Shown: in pieces, positions 1 to 7,599 of the stretch
Numbering within the stretch: the first letter of the stretch is position 1
How the letters are laid out: the number at the start of each line of letters is the position of its first letter
Assembly (NCBI GenBank): GCA_038750655.1
Contig: JBCDGZ010000169.1
Location: 1 to 13,726, forward strand
Reading direction: 5' to 3'
DNA from: JBCDGZ01 sp038750655
Lineage (GTDB): Bacteria; Bacteroidota; Bacteroidia; Chitinophagales; Saprospiraceae
Length of the DNA: 13,726 nucleotides
The notes under the pieces: model-generated
The model's database searches: none
What the model saw: only the letters and a program-made list of their open reading frames with translations
Told to the model about the DNA's origin: nothing
Program-made: the position numbers and the translations under genes

Positions 1-311
1 AATGAATATCTACATATTGCGGATGTAGTCATTATTCGTTCTTAAATAGCAACTTCGATAGAGAGGGATAGACTTTATTGCTAGCTTGAACTTAATTTAG
101 TTCGTTGATGGTACGAAGCTAAACTTAGGAGTTGATGCTAAAGATAATATGCTAATATAACTGTCGTCATTCAAATACAAAGGTAAAGATACTTGCTTAA
201 GTTAAGTGCAAAACTATCACTATTACACACTGTAACTTTAACATGCAAACAAAGTTATTAAAAAATAAATAATTCCTGCTACTGATTATCAATTTTCTAT
301 AAAATTACACA
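1..311. other. AT-rich gene-poor leader region at the left edge
   Basis: No convincing complete gene is visible. Frame 1 is open from the window edge to a TAA at 43-45 and reads NEYLHIADVVIIRS, which could be the last 14 residues of a gene cut by the edge but is too short to prove. The same stretch contains the dyad CTACAT-N7-ATGTAG (10-28), flanked by AATGA and TCATT. On the minus strand one frame is open in two short blocks separated by a stop; nothing in them is recognisable. A leftward promoter-like pair lies at 178-213. A -7-like box TAACTTTA (233-240, +) could serve the gene at 312, but it has no clear -33 partner. Confidence 0.4.
178..213 (-). promoter_or_regulatory. Putative leftward Bacteroidota promoter
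   Basis: Read on the minus strand there is TTTTG (209-213), 23 bases, then TACCTTTG (178-185). The second box matches the Bacteroidota -7 consensus TAnnTTTG at every fixed base, and the TTG-type -33 box lies at the long end of the accepted spacing. No leftward gene is recognisable between it and the left edge, so it would drive a transcript leaving the window, a small RNA, or nothing. In such an AT-rich region a chance match is possible. Confidence 0.3.
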
Positions 312-1736
312 ATGAATACTTTAAAGGCATATCTCTCGCTAGTAGAACCGCAACTTTTAAAGCATATACAAGGCCAATCAAAGACGCTTATTGAATTAAT
401 CAAAACACAAAACTTTGACACGGAAGACGCCTTAATCCAACGATTCTGCGGAAAAGAATACGATCGAAAGTACTACGAAAACGTAAAATACCGTACCCTA
501 AAAATCTTGCAAGCACTAGCCATTATCAGCGGTGAAAATAGCTCCAATGAGGTCAAAAAAAATTTAGATCTATGCAGAAAGAATTTTACAATTGGGCAAA
601 AATTTCTGGGAAATGGCAAAAGAGAGGAAGGACTAAACCTTATTCGCTCTGCCCACCGAATTGCAGTGAAATACGACTATACTCATATGGCGACCGAATT
701 ATCCAGCGTCCTATATCATCATTACGTCTATTATGGTAAGAATAAACAAAAAGCTATAAAACACGGAAAACAACTACTAGAGTACAGCCAAGCTTATGGT
801 GCAGAAAAGCAAGCCGAATACCAGTTTTATTCTTTGATACCTTATATCTCAGGAACTCTGGAGCCCCAAAGATTTAAAAAAGCAATTGATGTACTGACCC
901 CAATCGCCTGCGATAGTACAAAGTTTATTGTTCATCAAGCCATGATCAAAATTCTATATGATTTCAGCATTGATGACTATAAAATGGCACTAAAGACCTG
1001 CGAAGATACCCTCGAAAGACTCAAGGCCAGAAAAGGCGTTTACCGTTCCCATTCCCAATTCTTTCATTCTAAAAAGGGAATTGCACAAATAGCGCTTGGC
1101 CTATATAAAGAGGCGAAACAAAGTCTTGTCTACGCTAAACGATTCGCCCCTCCTCGGTCTAGCAATGATTATCTTCTACAATTCTATCTGACCCTAAATG
1201 CACTTCACGCCGGAGAATATGAACCAGCTTATCAGCTGTACAGAAAGAATAGAAAATGCCCTTTTGAAGATATTAGAGTACAGTTTGCCATTATTGAGGC
1301 TTACCTGTGCTTTTTAGCTTATACAGGTTATTTATCACTGGAACAAAATTTCAGAATAGGAAAATTCCTCAACGAAACCATTGCGGCGCAATCTGATAAA
1401 AAGGGGAGTAATATTGCTATTCTTATTGCCGAACTGTTGATCTATTTATCCAGAGATCGCGCAAAATACATTGATCGAATAGAGACAATAAAAACGTATT
1501 CTTACCGATATTTACGAGGAAGAAGTACCATGAGAGCCAAAAGATTTTTGAAAGTCTTATGCATGCTGCCTCGCTGCAATTTCAAAGCAGAAGCAGTAAA
1601 GAAATTGGCTTTTGAGCATATCGATTTTATCAACTCGCATCCTATCCACTTCGGGGATAACGCCTTCCTGGAGATTATTCCTTTTGATGCATTATTGAAA
1701 ATAATATTCCTCCAACTGAATCAAAAAGCTGCCTAG
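312..1736 (+). CDS. Hypothetical alpha-helical TPR-like protein, 474 aa
   Basis: I do not recognise a named family. The predicted protein is almost wholly helical, with no signal peptide and no clear membrane segment, so it is probably cytoplasmic. Helix pairs spaced like tetratricopeptide repeats are visible at about residues 92-125 (GNGKREEGLNLIRSAHR), 255-280 (GLYKEAKQSLVYAKRFAP) and 290-315 (HAGEYEPAYQLYRKN), each with the small-residue/aromatic pattern of TPR helices. The N-terminal 70 residues and a C-terminal EIIPFDALL segment resemble, in my reading, a paralogous family of about 450-500 aa hypothetical proteins in Saprospiria-like Bacteroidota. The start is an ATG after an A-rich leader. 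Its stop lies 6 bp from that of the convergent CoA ligase gene, with no hairpin between. TPR-like proteins usually serve protein interaction; a more precise role cannot be read. Confidence 0.8.
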   Translation: MNTLKAYLSLVEPQLLKHIQGQSKTLIELIKTQNFDTEDALIQRFCGKEYDRKYYENVKYRTLKILQALAIISGENSSNEVKKNLDLCRKNFTIGQKFLGNGKREEGLNLIRSAHRIAVKYDYTHMATELSSVLYHHYVYYGKNKQKAIKHGKQLLEYSQAYGAEKQAEYQFYSLIPYISGTLEPQRFKKAIDVLTPIACDSTKFIVHQAMIKILYDFSIDDYKMALKTCEDTLERLKARKGVYRSHSQFFHSKKGIAQIALGLYKEAKQSLVYAKRFAPPRSSNDYLLQFYLTLNALHAGEYEPAYQLYRKNRKCPFEDIRVQFAIIEAYLCFLAYTGYLSLEQNFRIGKFLNETIAAQSDKKGSNIAILIAELLIYLSRDRAKYIDRIETIKTYSYRYLRGRSTMRAKRFLKVLCMLPRCNFKAEAVKKLAFEHIDFINSHPIHFGDNAFLEIIPFDALLKIIFLQLNQKAA

Positions 1737-1742
1737 CCCCCC

Positions 1743-3026
1743 CTACCGCTCATCCAAAATCCGACTCAACTTCCCCCCCTGACTACGAGGGATCGAATGG
1801 GGCGCTTTCAACTCCACACTCATCGATAGGCCAATGAAGTCCTTTATTTTGGCGCAGACCTGCTGGCTCAGCTCTTCTCTATTGACCACTACGCCCTTCT
1901 GGGTTTCAACCTCCACCAACACCGTATCCATCGCTCCTTTTTTGCGGACGACCAGGCGGTAATTGGGGCTGAGGAAATCGATTTTATGGATGACTTCTTC
2001 CACCTGGGTGTGAAATAAATTGACGCCGCGGATGATCAGCATATCGTCCGAGCGGCCTTTGATGGCCGACATTTTGATGTGGCTGCGCTTGGCGTTGGGG
2101 TCGTAGTGGATGGAGCAGATGTCATTGGTCCAGTAGCGGAGTACGGGGAAGGCCTCTTTGGTGAGGGTGGTAAAAACCAGGACGCCTTCTTGGCCGTAGG
2201 GTAAGGGCGCGCCGGTGTCTTTGTCGACCACTTCGGGAAAAAAATGGTCTTCCCAAATGTAGCTGCCCGTTCCTTTTTCTTCAAAATCTTCTTGCGAGAC
2301 ACCGGGGCCAATGATTTCGCTTAGGCCGTAGATGTTTGTCGCGGTGACATGGAGGCCCGCCTCCACTTGCTCGCGGATGGCCTCCGTCCAGGGTTCGGCA
2401 CCGAGGATGGCGTATTGTACGGCGAGGTCTTTAGTAGCAATGCCGCGCTTGGCAAATTCCTCAGAGAGCGTTTGCGCATAGGAGGGAGTGCAGCAGATGA
2501 CTTCGGGGGCGAAGTCCTGCAGGATGGTCAGTTGCCGCTCCGTCATGCCGCCGGAGACGGGGATGACTGCCATCCCCAGCTTCGTCGCTCCACCGTGCAT
2601 GCCAAGGCCACCGGTGAAAAGGCCGTAGCCGTAGGCATTGTGCAGCTTCATGCCGGGGCGGGCCCCGGCGCACACCAAAGACCGAGCAACCACCTCATCA
2701 AAGATTTCCAAATCCCGCTCGGTATAGCCCACCACCGTCGGCTTACCCGTCGTACCACTCGACGCATGAATGCGCCGCACCGCCTCCATCGGCTCGGCAA
2801 ACAGCCCAAATGGATAATGGTCCCGCAAGTCCGATTTTTTCGTAAACGGAAGCTTAGGCAAATCCTCTACCGTCTGAATATCACCAGGATGGAGGCCCAG
2901 CGCATCAAATTGCTCTTTGTAAAACGGGACGGTCTGATAGACCCGCTTGACCAAAGTAGAAAGGCGAGCATTCTGCAATGCTCGCAATTCTTCCAATGGC
3001 ATATTTTCTATTTTGGAATTATACAT
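1743..3026 (-). CDS. paaK: Phenylacetate-CoA ligase family protein (PaaK-like)
   Basis: This 427-aa protein has the usual length of PaaK, an adenylate-forming enzyme that converts phenylacetate or a similar aryl acid, ATP and CoA to the acyl-CoA, AMP and PPi. The order of motifs fits: N-terminal PFYKEQF (34-40), nucleotide-binding SSGTTGKP (89-96), the adenine/substrate region NIYGLSEIIGPG (231-242), hinge KGRSDDMLIIRGVNLF (323-338), and a C-terminal GGKLSR with the likely catalytic lysine at 419. No signal peptide is present, so it is cytoplasmic. It is the last gene of a leftward cluster, 26 bp after the GMC oxidoreductase gene, which suggests it activates the acid that the upstream enzymes produce. 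No phenylacetyl-CoA epoxidase genes (paaA-E) are in the window, so the substrate may be another aryl acid. Synonymous codon style changes inside the gene (see findings). Confidence 0.93.
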   Translation of the reverse strand: MYNSKIENMPLEELRALQNARLSTLVKRVYQTVPFYKEQFDALGLHPGDIQTVEDLPKLPFTKKSDLRDHYPFGLFAEPMEAVRRIHASSGTTGKPTVVGYTERDLEIFDEVVARSLVCAGARPGMKLHNAYGYGLFTGGLGMHGGATKLGMAVIPVSGGMTERQLTILQDFAPEVICCTPSYAQTLSEEFAKRGIATKDLAVQYAILGAEPWTEAIREQVEAGLHVTATNIYGLSEIIGPGVSQEDFEEKGTGSYIWEDHFFPEVVDKDTGAPLPYGQEGVLVFTTLTKEAFPVLRYWTNDICSIHYDPNAKRSHIKMSAIKGRSDDMLIIRGVNLFHTQVEEVIHKIDFLSPNYRLVVRKKGAMDTVLVEVETQKGVVVNREELSQQVCAKIKDFIGLSMSVELKAPHSIPRSQGGKLSRILDER

Positions 3027-3052
3027 TTTAAGCCGTGTTTAATGCCCCAAAT

Positions 3053-4558
3053 TTATCCATTTAAAATCATATCCGCCGCCTTTTCGCCAATCATAATCGA
3101 AGGAGCATTGGTGTTGCCAGAAGTGATGGACGGCATAATCGAAGCATCGGCCACCCGAAGCCCCGCTATCCCGTGAACCTTCAACTGAGGATCAACGACC
3201 GCCCTACTATCGATCCCCATTTTGCAGGTGCCAACCATGTGGTGATAAGTACCACAGGACTTTCGGATATAGTCCTCAATGTCCGCCTCCGTAGCGTCTT
3301 TACCCGGATACACTTCTGCCTTCATCCAGTCTTGCATCGCCTCAGTGTAACCCATTTTCCGACAAAGCTGCACCGCCTCGTAGAGCGCCTCATAATCCGC
3401 TTGTTCGCCCAAATAATTCGGGTCCAAATAGGGCGCATCGTCGGGATTGGCAGAGGTCAACTTGACCTCCCCTCGGCTGACCGGGCGAATGAGCCCCGCG
3501 CACAGGGTGAAGGCATTTTCTGGACCTTCGTAACCGGGCGCATAGTAGGGCAAGCCCATAAACAGCGGCTGCAAATCGGGGCACAACATGTTAGGACGGC
3601 TCTTCCAGAACAATTGCGCTTCCAACAGGTTGGCCTGCGGAGGAGGGATTTGTTGTTTGGCTTCGAAGATGACACTGACCAGCAAATGATCGTGGAGGTT
3701 TTGCCCGACCCCGGCGAGATCAGCGACGCTTTCAATGCCGTGTTCCTGCAAATCGGCAGCATTACCGATACCAGAGAGCATCAACAATTGCGGCGAGCCG
3801 ATGGCTCCGGCCGACAGCACCACCTCCGCTGTAGCCTCGGCGCTGACCATCGCGCCATCTTTTTTGTACACCACCCCTGTACATCGCTTCCCATCAAAAG
3901 TCAATTTCTGGGCTGCAGCATCGGTAATCACCGTCAGATTCTCTCGGTCGAGGACCGGCACCAGAAAAGCCTTGGCCGTTGAGCAACGCTCGCCCTCCGG
4001 CGTCACCGTCAGCTCATTCATGCCTGCCCCCCAGATGTTGGTATTGAAATCATCGGTCACCGGCAAGCCCAATTCTTTACAGGCTTCGATAGCGACGGTA
4101 GACACAGGATTGGGATGTTTAATGGTCGTCACGTCCAAAGGTCCGCCAACACCGTGTGTTTCGCTAGCTCCTTTCTCGTAATTTTCTGATTTTTTAAAAT
4201 AAGGTAGTACGCTGTTATAATCCCAGCCATTACAGCCCTGGTAGGCCCAGTTGTCGTAGTCCGTATGGTGGCCGCGAATGTAGATCATGCCGTTGATGCT
4301 GCTACTGCCGCCCAGGGTTTTGCCTCTGGGCCAGTAGCGCGGCGTATTGCCCGCATGCTTTTGGGGAACCGTCATGTAGGCCCAGTCGCGCTCCGTTTGC
4401 CAGGTAGCGGGCCAGGCGGCGGGAGCGTGGATGTTGGGGTCATTGTCGGGGCTTCCAGCCTCTAATAAAAGTACTTTGGTATTGGGATTGGCAGACAGGC
4501 GGTTGGCGATTACACAGCCCGCCGAGCCTGCGCCTATAATGATATAGTCGAATGTCAT
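3053..4558 (-). CDS. GMC-family FAD-dependent alcohol oxidoreductase (choline dehydrogenase-like)
   Basis: This 501-aa protein matches the glucose-methanol-choline oxidoreductase family in length and motif order: FAD-binding IIGAGSAGCVIANRL (7-21) with an acidic residue ending the second strand (E33), GMC signature 1 around GKTLGGSSSINGMIYIRG (79-96), signature 2 around SAGAIGSPQLLMLSGIG (249-265), and the C-terminal catalytic region with HH (439-440), CKMG (445-448) and SGNTNAPSIMIGEKAADMI. H439 and an Asn in NTN (482-484) should be the active-site pair. The family oxidises primary or secondary alcohols with FAD. BLAST-type annotation would probably say choline dehydrogenase, but the neighbours (PaaK ligase, ALDH, no betaine transport) argue for an aryl or alkyl alcohol. 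No twin-arginine or Sec signal is seen. The gene lies 72 bp downstream of the ALDH gene and 26 bp upstream of paaK, consistent with one transcript. Confidence 0.92.
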   Translation of the reverse strand: MTFDYIIIGAGSAGCVIANRLSANPNTKVLLLEAGSPDNDPNIHAPAAWPATWQTERDWAYMTVPQKHAGNTPRYWPRGKTLGGSSSINGMIYIRGHHTDYDNWAYQGCNGWDYNSVLPYFKKSENYEKGASETHGVGGPLDVTTIKHPNPVSTVAIEACKELGLPVTDDFNTNIWGAGMNELTVTPEGERCSTAKAFLVPVLDRENLTVITDAAAQKLTFDGKRCTGVVYKKDGAMVSAEATAEVVLSAGAIGSPQLLMLSGIGNAADLQEHGIESVADLAGVGQNLHDHLLVSVIFEAKQQIPPPQANLLEAQLFWKSRPNMLCPDLQPLFMGLPYYAPGYEGPENAFTLCAGLIRPVSRGEVKLTSANPDDAPYLDPNYLGEQADYEALYEAVQLCRKMGYTEAMQDWMKAEVYPGKDATEADIEDYIRKSCGTYHHMVGTCKMGIDSRAVVDPQLKVHGIAGLRVADASIMPSITSGNTNAPSIMIGEKAADMILNG

Positions 4559-4630
4559 GATTAATGATTTTATGCAAGTCTATCGCAACTTGGGGATTTA
4601 AAATGGGGGAAAATAATTTGCCGAAGTCCG

Positions 4631-6061
4631 CTAAGCCTCCACAGGCGTCGCTTTTTTGATGCTGATGATTTGGGGCTGGGTGACCGCTTTGAGGCCTTCC
4701 ACGCCAAACTCAACGCCATAGCCGGAGTCCTTGATTCCACCGAAGGGGACCATAGGGTGAATCGCTCCGTGCTGGTTGACCCAGACCGTTCCGGATTCGA
4801 TTCGCGAGGCGACTTTGGCCGCTTCCGTCAGGTCATCGCCCCAAACCGAGCCGCCCAGGCCCGTTCGGGTATCATTGGCTTTCTGGATGGCTTCATCGAC
4901 GGTTTTGTATTTGATAATAGGAAGAACGGGACCGAATTGCTCTTCGTCTACGATTCGGCTGCCGTTATCGACATTGCCAATGAGGGTGATGGGGTAAAAA
5001 TAGCCAGGCCCGCCCAGGGGGCTTCCCCCGCGAATGATGGTCCCTCCGTTGGCTTTAGCATCTTCGACCAATTCGTTAACCTTATCAAACTGCATTTGAT
5101 TCTGTATCGGCCCCAGCACTATACCTTCGTCCATCCCGTTGCCCATCGGCATCTGCCCGGCAACGCCGTCCAAGGCCTGCACGACATTTTCGTAATCGTC
5201 TTCGTGGACATAAAGTCGTTTGGCACAAGCACAGGTCTGCCCCATATTGATGAAGGCTCCCCAAAATAAATCGCCGGCTTTAGATTGGATGTCGGTGCCC
5301 GGCAGTACGATGGCAGGGTCATTCCCGCCGCACTCCAGCGTCAGGCGAGCCATATTGCCTTGGGAGGCTTTGATGATCTTACGCGCCGTCCGTTCCGAAC
5401 CGGTGAACATAATCTTATCCACATCCTGATTTTCCACCAAAAAGCCCCCTACCTGTCCATCGCCCGAAATGGAGTTCAAAACACCGGCGGGGAGCACCGT
5501 ATTCATCAGTCGGATCATTTCCAGGGTTCCGATCGTCGTATATTCCGAAGGTTTAAGTACCACCGTATTTCCAGCTCTTAGGGAAGGAATGATTTGCCAG
5601 ATAGCGATCATCAACGGCCAATTCCAGGGAGCAATCGCCCCCACGACTCCAATGGGCTTGCGGTGCAGCTCATCGCGTCGGGTATCATCTTCAAAAACTA
5701 CCTCTACGGGCAAGTCCAAAGAAGCGGGGACCTGCGTCCAGCCTACACAAGCCTGCATTTCAAACATAGAGCCGGGACCAGCCATAGGTTTACCCTGTTC
5801 CTGGGTAATCCATTTGGCCAAGTATTCGGTATTGTCCGTCAACACCTGAGCAACCTGCATCAGAATGGCCTTTCGTTCCTCGTCAGATTTGGCGGCCCAG
5901 GCCGGTTGTGCCTTTCTCGCCGCTGCGACGGCAGCATCCACATGCGCTTTTTCGGCAATCGGCGCATGGCCCAGCAACTCGCCAGTTGCGGGATTTTTAA
6001 CATCAAAAACTTGGAGAGTGGAGACAGCTTCACCATTGATTATAAAAGAATAATTTTTCAT
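4631..6061 (-). CDS. NAD(P)+-dependent aldehyde dehydrogenase
   Basis: The protein has 476 aa from the ATG at 6061. An in-frame TTG at 6097 would add 12 residues (MRRQLIILKSKP) that look like leader, so I use the ATG. ALDH hallmarks are all present: PWNWP (145-149) with the oxyanion Asn147, KPSE (170-173), FTGS (219-222), general base E243 in LECGGNDP, catalytic C277 in GQTCAC, and EEQFGPV (373-379). Expected reaction: aldehyde + NAD(P)+ to acid. The ECGGND form, instead of the common ELGGK, sets it apart from typical betaine-aldehyde dehydrogenases. It is the first gene of the leftward cluster and would feed its acid product to the PaaK-like ligase. The divergent AraC-type gene is the likely regulator. 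The substrate cannot be read from sequence. Confidence 0.94.
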   Translation of the reverse strand: MKNYSFIINGEAVSTLQVFDVKNPATGELLGHAPIAEKAHVDAAVAAARKAQPAWAAKSDEERKAILMQVAQVLTDNTEYLAKWITQEQGKPMAGPGSMFEMQACVGWTQVPASLDLPVEVVFEDDTRRDELHRKPIGVVGAIAPWNWPLMIAIWQIIPSLRAGNTVVLKPSEYTTIGTLEMIRLMNTVLPAGVLNSISGDGQVGGFLVENQDVDKIMFTGSERTARKIIKASQGNMARLTLECGGNDPAIVLPGTDIQSKAGDLFWGAFINMGQTCACAKRLYVHEDDYENVVQALDGVAGQMPMGNGMDEGIVLGPIQNQMQFDKVNELVEDAKANGGTIIRGGSPLGGPGYFYPITLIGNVDNGSRIVDEEQFGPVLPIIKYKTVDEAIQKANDTRTGLGGSVWGDDLTEAAKVASRIESGTVWVNQHGAIHPMVPFGGIKDSGYGVEFGVEGLKAVTQPQIISIKKATPVEA

Positions 6062-6232
6062 TGGCTTACTTTTTAGAATTATCAATTGTCTGCGCAAGGT
6101 ATTACAGAAAATACTTCCAATATTGAAATATTCTTCAATAGAACTTCACTATCTCCGTTAATCAGCAAAAAACTGCAATTCATTTCGTACAATTGAAGCT
6201 TAATTCAGCTATCTTGAACGAAATTGAAGTTT
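6062..6232. promoter_or_regulatory. Divergent control region with repeated ATTGAA motifs
   Basis: This 171-bp AT-rich spacer separates the leftward ALDH cluster from the rightward AraC-type gene and must hold both promoters. ATTGAA occurs at 6122-6127, inverted at 6134-6139, and again at 6192-6197 and 6223-6228. The first two form a perfect 7-bp inverted repeat TATTGAA-N6-TTCAATA (6121-6140). The last two lie within a repeated AATTGAAG exactly 31 bp apart, about three helical turns. AATATT-GA-AATATT (6119-6132) overlaps the first pair. These are candidate binding sites for the AraC-type protein. I see no convincing TAnnTTTG box here; TATTTTCT on the minus strand (6106-6113) is only a weak match. 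Confidence 0.45.
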
Positions 6233-7111
6233 ATGCAGGAAAAGTTTATAGAAAGAGGAACCGCGTTTCCCCTCAGAAATGGGAAGCTGACGATCTACGA
6301 GACCAATTGCGCGTGTAAGGACATCCAGTTCTATTTCGATGAGTTTGTGATGACCCTGATGCTCTCCGGCCACAAAACCATCACCAGTCAAAACCTAAAG
6401 TTTGAATTCTTTCCGGGGACCTTTTTCATTCCAGAACAGGAGACCATTAACCATGTATCCATCCCGAACGCCTCTTATTACAATCCAACCAAATGCCTGG
6501 TCCTGGAACTGAATCCCTCTTTCATTCAATCGGTGTATGAAGACATCTTTTATTCCAGCACAGATAAGGAGCTGGTCTTCAGCCCAACACTGGATTCCTC
6601 TAAGCCCTATTTCCTATCCAATGATGAGCTGCTCCTCCAAGCCTTTATCAAGCTCTACCACGTCCAGTCCAAGGACGATAGCCCGGTGAAAGCTCTAGTG
6701 GAGGACTTGGTAATTAGAGAAATGCTGCTGAGGGTATTTCACACCGAAGGGCTTCACCTGCTGAAGAGAAACTTTGAAAAAAGCATTTTCGACAAGGGCA
6801 TCCGCCGAGTCATTTCCCACATCAAAAGCCATATCAACCAAAAACTGACCACTTCCTCTCTGGCTAAAATCGCCGGGCTTGGCCAGACCACCTTTTTCAA
6901 AGTCTTCAAGGAGGCCACCGGCCGTACGCCTGTTGACTACATTTTACAGGAGAGAATACGGCAGGCGAAGATATTGATTCAGAAAGGAAAGTACCCCTTG
7001 CAGGAGGTAGCGTTTCGCTGTGGCTTCAACTCCTACGAGTATTTTTGCAGCAGCTTTAAGAGGAGCGAGCAGATTAAGCCCTCGCATTTCCGGAGGCAGT
7101 TTGCTTCTTGA
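6233..7111 (+). CDS. AraC-family transcriptional regulator
   Basis: The protein has 292 aa from the ATG at 6233; a TTG at 6224 would add only three residues, so the ATG is preferred. The C-terminal ~100 residues hold the two helix-turn-helix motifs of the AraC/XylS DNA-binding domain: the first at about 206-234 (TTSSLAKIAGLGQTTFFKVF, then GRTP), the second at about 254-288 (LQEVAFRCGFNSYEYFCSSF, then PSHFRR). The N-terminal ~170 residues look like the cupin-type effector domain of the AraC_N class (PGTFFIPEQE, CLVLELNP). It is divergent from the ALDH-GMC-PaaK cluster. AraC-type genes beside alcohol/aldehyde dehydrogenase genes usually activate them in response to substrate, which is my inference here. 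A rather high share of charged and aromatic residues in the linker is not unusual. Confidence 0.92.
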   Translation: MQEKFIERGTAFPLRNGKLTIYETNCACKDIQFYFDEFVMTLMLSGHKTITSQNLKFEFFPGTFFIPEQETINHVSIPNASYYNPTKCLVLELNPSFIQSVYEDIFYSSTDKELVFSPTLDSSKPYFLSNDELLLQAFIKLYHVQSKDDSPVKALVEDLVIREMLLRVFHTEGLHLLKRNFEKSIFDKGIRRVISHIKSHINQKLTTSSLAKIAGLGQTTFFKVFKEATGRTPVDYILQERIRQAKILIQKGKYPLQEVAFRCGFNSYEYFCSSFKRSEQIKPSHFRRQFAS

Positions 7112-7213
7112 GCCAGCTTGTTAATGAGTTGTTAAACAATTAAACACCAGAACTATCCTATCACTTAAAGGCGTAGTTAGATAAGATTTTTATAACAATT
7201 AAAATTTGACATT

Positions 7214-7525
7214 ATGAAAAAGTGCTTATCAACAGTAGTCTTATGCTTGGGTGTTTTGTTCTTTTTGAATGCCCAGAGTGTTCATCAAGGTATTCACAGT
7301 GATGTACGAGATGCCCGAATTTCTATAAACAAAGAGGTAGTCAAGAAGAAAGCAAAAAAAATGTTATCAAATATGTGTCAGTATGGCTATGAGATTAAAT
7401 GGATAGAACTCTACAAAAACAGCACCTATAAAGTTCACTTCAAAACGGAATGTCAGCAGAGTGGAGAGCTTCATTACAAAGCAGAATCCGGTGAATTCAA
7501 AAAAACCATCTTGAGGGTATCATAA
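7214..7525 (+). CDS. Small secreted hypothetical protein, 103 aa
   Basis: The N-terminus MKKCLSTVVLCLGVLFFLNA-QS is a clear Sec signal peptide with a likely cleavage after LNA (residue 20), leaving a mature basic protein of about 83 residues. The mature part has a Lys-rich helix (KEVVKKKAKKML) followed by a beta-looking stretch (KWIELYKNSTYKVHFKTEC). Two cysteines are close to its centre and end (C55, C79) and could pair. No lipobox follows the signal: the early cysteines lie inside the hydrophobic core. I recognise no family. The gene stands alone between the AraC-type gene (102 bp upstream) and a strong terminator. The start is an ATG with an A/T-rich leader. It is likely real because the signal peptide, codon use and terminator agree. 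Confidence 0.7.
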   Translation: MKKCLSTVVLCLGVLFFLNAQSVHQGIHSDVRDARISINKEVVKKKAKKMLSNMCQYGYEIKWIELYKNSTYKVHFKTECQQSGELHYKAESGEFKKTILRVS

Positions 7526-7560
7526 GTTGATTAATTTCAAATAGATACTTTATTTCATGG

Positions 7561-7599
7561 AAAAATAAACGATCTCAACAACTGGGGTCGTTTATTTTT
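7561..7599. terminator. Bidirectional rho-independent terminator
   Basis: Bases 7561-7576 pair with 7584-7599 in a 16-bp stem around a 7-base loop AACAACT. Twelve pairs are Watson-Crick at the base, then two G-U and two C-G near the loop. The stem begins with an A-tract and ends in a T-tract, so it can stop transcripts from both sides. It lies 35 bp after the stop of the small secreted gene and directly abuts the TAA (7600-7602) of the convergent DUF4442 gene. Confidence 0.88.

Noticed and set aside
10..28. CTACAT-N7-ATGTAG dyad as a terminator
   Set aside because: Only six AT-rich pairs and no following T-tract; it lies inside a frame that may be coding.
2349..3982. Two long plus-strand open frames (2349-3176 and 3173-3982) with a 4-bp overlap, looking like an operon
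   Set aside because: They lie antisense to paaK and the GMC gene, whose family motifs are intact. The frames are open only because of the codon style of the real genes, and their proteins show Arg/His/Leu-rich composition and no domain.
4670..6076. Plus-strand open frames across the ALDH gene
   Set aside because: Antisense shadows of a complete ALDH with every catalytic motif; no recognisable product.
6062..6097. N-terminal extension of the ALDH from a TTG at 6097
   Set aside because: The extra 12 residues do not look like ALDH N-terminus and the ATG at 6061 gives the normal family length.
7118..7139. TTGTTAA repeated 11 bp apart plus TTGTTAAACAA after the AraC-type gene
   Set aside because: Short AT-rich words expected by chance; no T-tract or stable hairpin to make a terminator, and no nearby promoter they clearly flank.
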